Source: Actinernus sp. WN-2022 (lineage: Eukaryota > Cnidaria > Anthozoa > Actiniaria > Actinernidae). From it: DNA of 64,000 nt. A program made the position numbers and the translations under genes. The stretch is from NCBI GenBank assembly GCA_030867875.1, contig JAOWCC010000064.1, positions 36,230,802 through 36,294,801 of the forward strand, written 5' to 3'. Positions 61,158 to 64,000 of the stretch are shown one piece after another. The number at the start of each line of letters is the position of its first letter. Position 1 is the stretch's first letter. The notes under the pieces were generated by a model. It was not told the DNA's origin. It searched no databases and saw only the letters and a list, made by a program, of their open reading frames with translations.

Positions 61158-64000
61158 CATTGTTTTAGCATTTAGAATTGACCTTATACACTGCTTTCTT
61201 TTGCATTTTGTTTTCAGCATTAGATTACGTTACTTAGATTACGGCAGTCACACAACAAAAATGTAACACCACCAGGGGCGTAGGGAGGTCCTGAAAATTG
61301 GGTGGGGGGGGGGGGGGGGGGATGATGAATTCTGGGACATTTTCATTAATGCATTCTGTGAATCTCTCTTCTGGGACTGGGCAACTGCCGCCCCCCTCCC
61401 TATGCCACTAACACCGTCTACATGTATGAATGGAGAACAGCAAACATGTTTTTACATTTTTTTACATCTAAAAACCACTACACACCACTATAATCGGTCC
61501 AAAAGCAATGCTCTACTCGCACGTACTTAACTGAGTGACTGACGTTTCGTTATTCCTAGTTGTAGAAATAATCACAAAATTTATATTCCCGGAGAAGTAG
61601 TGCTTTTCCAGCTGTCACTGTTATTTTATTCTGTTTTCTTATGATTTGAAAGTTCTTTGAAAGTGTGCCGAAGAGTTTTCTACCCGCTTGCAGTTGTTGC
61701 CGGATCAGGTTACGGCATTGTAAACGTTCTTCAGCTTTTATGTTAAAAGTAAAATACACGTGACACATTGTCACGGCATGACCGCTTGAGGTTGGATCTA
61801 ATGTATCTACTTATTACCTCCAAAGATGGAAAGAGAGGAACTCGACGAAAATATGTCTAGTTATGAAATAAAACCCTGCTGCCGAGAACCCTTTTAGAAA
61901 CCAACAATTATTACCAGCAATTTGTCTGAGAAACTTCTATGTGACTGTCAACTGACACAACTGTCCTTTCAATCTTTGCCAACCGACATGATAAGCCGCA
62001 AACTGTTCCGGCGAAAAGCAAGCGGATACTTTTAAGATAGGCGGATAGGCAACTTTCTAAGAACTTTCAAATCATACCAAAACACAGAACAAAATAATTG
62101 TTAAAGTAACAGTCTATATTAACTATATTCATGGACTTGTGCTCATGTTAATTGCTAAAAATCAAGCTACAGCAATAAATAGCACTTACTTTCGAGTCTG
62201 TGCCACCAAGAAGGGACATGAACGCGATTTGACTGTACTGCGATAATTAAAACGAGAACGTAATATGCACGAGTAAGCACTTTGAAAATTTAAGAAAATT
62301 AACCCGCTATTCATCCTATTTTTAATTTTAAATGCAAGTGGTTTTAATAATTATACCACTGCTGTTTTAAATTTTATGTATTTTTGGGGGGCCATAGATT
62401 TTTACCAATTGAAAGTTTGATCGTGCTATTTAGTTAGTTTAGTTTCTTTTTACTTCGCAGTCGGTTATCGCAGATGGTTTCACTTTTGTTGAGGACTTGA
62501 ATGAAAACCACGATATTTACATAACTGAAGCTTCCCTCGTTAAAAAATGAGTATTGTTATTATCCGCATAAACAATCTCTTTCGCAATAATCTTGGGAAG
62601 AATCCCAACTTTCAACCAGTAGACAAAACATTTTTATTTATAAGCAAAAAAAGAAGCTTTGATAGTAGTTATATGCTCGAGAATAGTTTATGTCTACAGT
62701 TGCACCTGCCCGGATGAGTTGAATATTTTTAACTCTCCCAGTCTTCTCCCAACTTGCTGTTTGAGTTTACTGAGCTTATAGCAGAATGATCATAATTTAA
62801 TCAAGTTCGAAGCGCAAGGTCTCACTCTAGTCTATCTATAAAAGAGAACATTGAACTATAATGGTAGTTACATACGAAAGACCGACGAACTTATAAATAA
62901 GTCGCTCATTAACTTTGCATTTTCTTTACTTTAGTCTGTCAGTAGTGATCAGGTAGGCAATTGAGCCTAGTCATAGCCATCAGACTAGTTAAATAGTTCA
63001 TGCTATACGCCAATAAGCAATTATTGGTGATAACACAGACAGAGGTTTTGGTAATTTCGAACAACAACTTTATTGTACTTATTAAATTACATGTGAGAAT
63101 AAAATAACCTTTAGGGCTAATCTAGAAGTATAAAAGTATAACTACTATGGTCAGGTAAGGAAGAAATAAGAACTACAAAATACACCTACATTATATACAT
63201 ACTAAAAAGGCTGGAGGCTAATGCACCAGTCATTTGAAATCCCCTTCCCCCCCACCCCGGGCATAGCGGGGGCATTCACCCAACATGCCCATGAAAACTA
63301 GTGAAGCTCCCACACCCTGGGGCATCAAAATTATGTGAAGACACCCGACCCCGGGAATCCATATTGAAATGTTGTTTAATCACCTTGTTCCCTTTCCTTG
63401 CTTCTATGTAAGCTTGCTTGTATTCAAATGGTAAATAATCATACACTTACCCTTTCTCAACAGGCTTTCAAGCGAGTCTGCCGCCATAGCTTTCTTCAGT
63501 TCTCCCTTCCAAACTTTGAAAAGCATCTTCTAGAGTCTAGTCTATTAAACTCTATTTACCGCTTGAAGGTTGAATGAGTGTATTTCAAATTAGCATGAGG
63601 CGGGAAAGTAAATCCCCCACTTATTCCCCGAGCCGGTAGGAGAGGGAAGTGATTATGAGCGTTGACCCCACCTCCCGGGGGAATGAAAAATGGTGAATTT
63701 GAAGTGAACATCCCCGCAATGCCCCCGCTATGCCCGCGGTGGGGGGGATTTCAAATGACTGGTGCATAACTTGAAAATATAACGGTTTACTTAGCTTCTA
63801 GGCTCAAACGTGGTTCTTAACTTTACTCTGTAAAATTTTCTTCGCTATCATGTGAAACCCATATCCAACAATTGTTTTATTATTCATTTTCTGAACTTCT
63901 TTAAAATGGTTTGGCAGAGAGATACCAGCTGACAATTACTCAATAAGACGGTTCAGTGACTCCTGCGCCTTGATTATCCGTAGCCTGCGCGCGCAACCTG

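Larger units (their letters stand above)
55359..64000 (+). repeat. Large direct duplication, copy 2, interrupted by a P-like transposon
   Basis: Aligns to copy 1 from ttctgaggaaggga up to 56105, resumes after the transposon at about 60215 and continues to the window end. An extra ~135 bp at about 62615-62750 is not in copy 1. Confidence 0.85.

Overview
The window is nuclear DNA of an animal, most likely an anthozoan cnidarian such as a stony coral or sea anemone. This placement is an inference: it rests on AT-rich, intron-rich sequence, heavy MITE/SINE/minisatellite load, a metazoan myosin gene, and a Polinton gene set of the kind I associate with cnidarian genomes. No single marker proves the species.

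Positions 1391-16975 are a complete, apparently undamaged Polinton/Maverick virus-like element of 15,585 bp, flanked by a 5-bp direct repeat (ctatc). It has 334-bp terminal inverted repeats (TIRs) that differ at only 2 positions, and about 14 open genes: protein-primed DNA polymerase B, DDE integrase, packaging ATPase, double jelly-roll type capsid protein, probable penton protein, several small membrane proteins, a TFIIB/VLTF3-like transcription factor, a Cys-rich protein and an F-box/ankyrin protein. No adenain-type protease is recognisable. Unusual points are a 233-bp palindrome at each tip, a diverged second (inner) TIR pair with the F-box/ankyrin gene lying outside it, a repeated TTGAA...TATA motif just upstream of most start codons, and two mutually inverted strong hairpins between genes.

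The element sits in an intron of a host gene. Six exons at 17166-28165 (+ strand) encode the C-terminal FERM region of a class VII unconventional myosin and end at a natural stop. The intervening introns hold a tRNA-derived SINE, three unrelated minisatellites (90-, 56- and 76-bp units), a LINE reverse-transcriptase remnant and a TTAA-flanked inverted-repeat element that ends 36 bp before the last exon.

From 28.2 to 48.1 kb there is one clear gene, a single-exon rhodopsin-class GPCR (38490-39593, minus strand), among many MITE-like inverted repeats. The most notable item is a tandem 349-bp repeat (44392-44980) carrying two textbook type I hammerhead ribozymes, which is the signature of a retrozyme or of a Penelope-like terminal repeat.

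From 48.1 kb to the end lies a direct duplication of at least 5 kb (48121-53262 and 55359-64000). Comparing the copies exposes clean transposon insertions: two MITEs in copy 1, and in copy 2 a 4.1-kb P-element-like transposon (56106-60206) with 8-bp target duplications and a truncated three-exon transposase.
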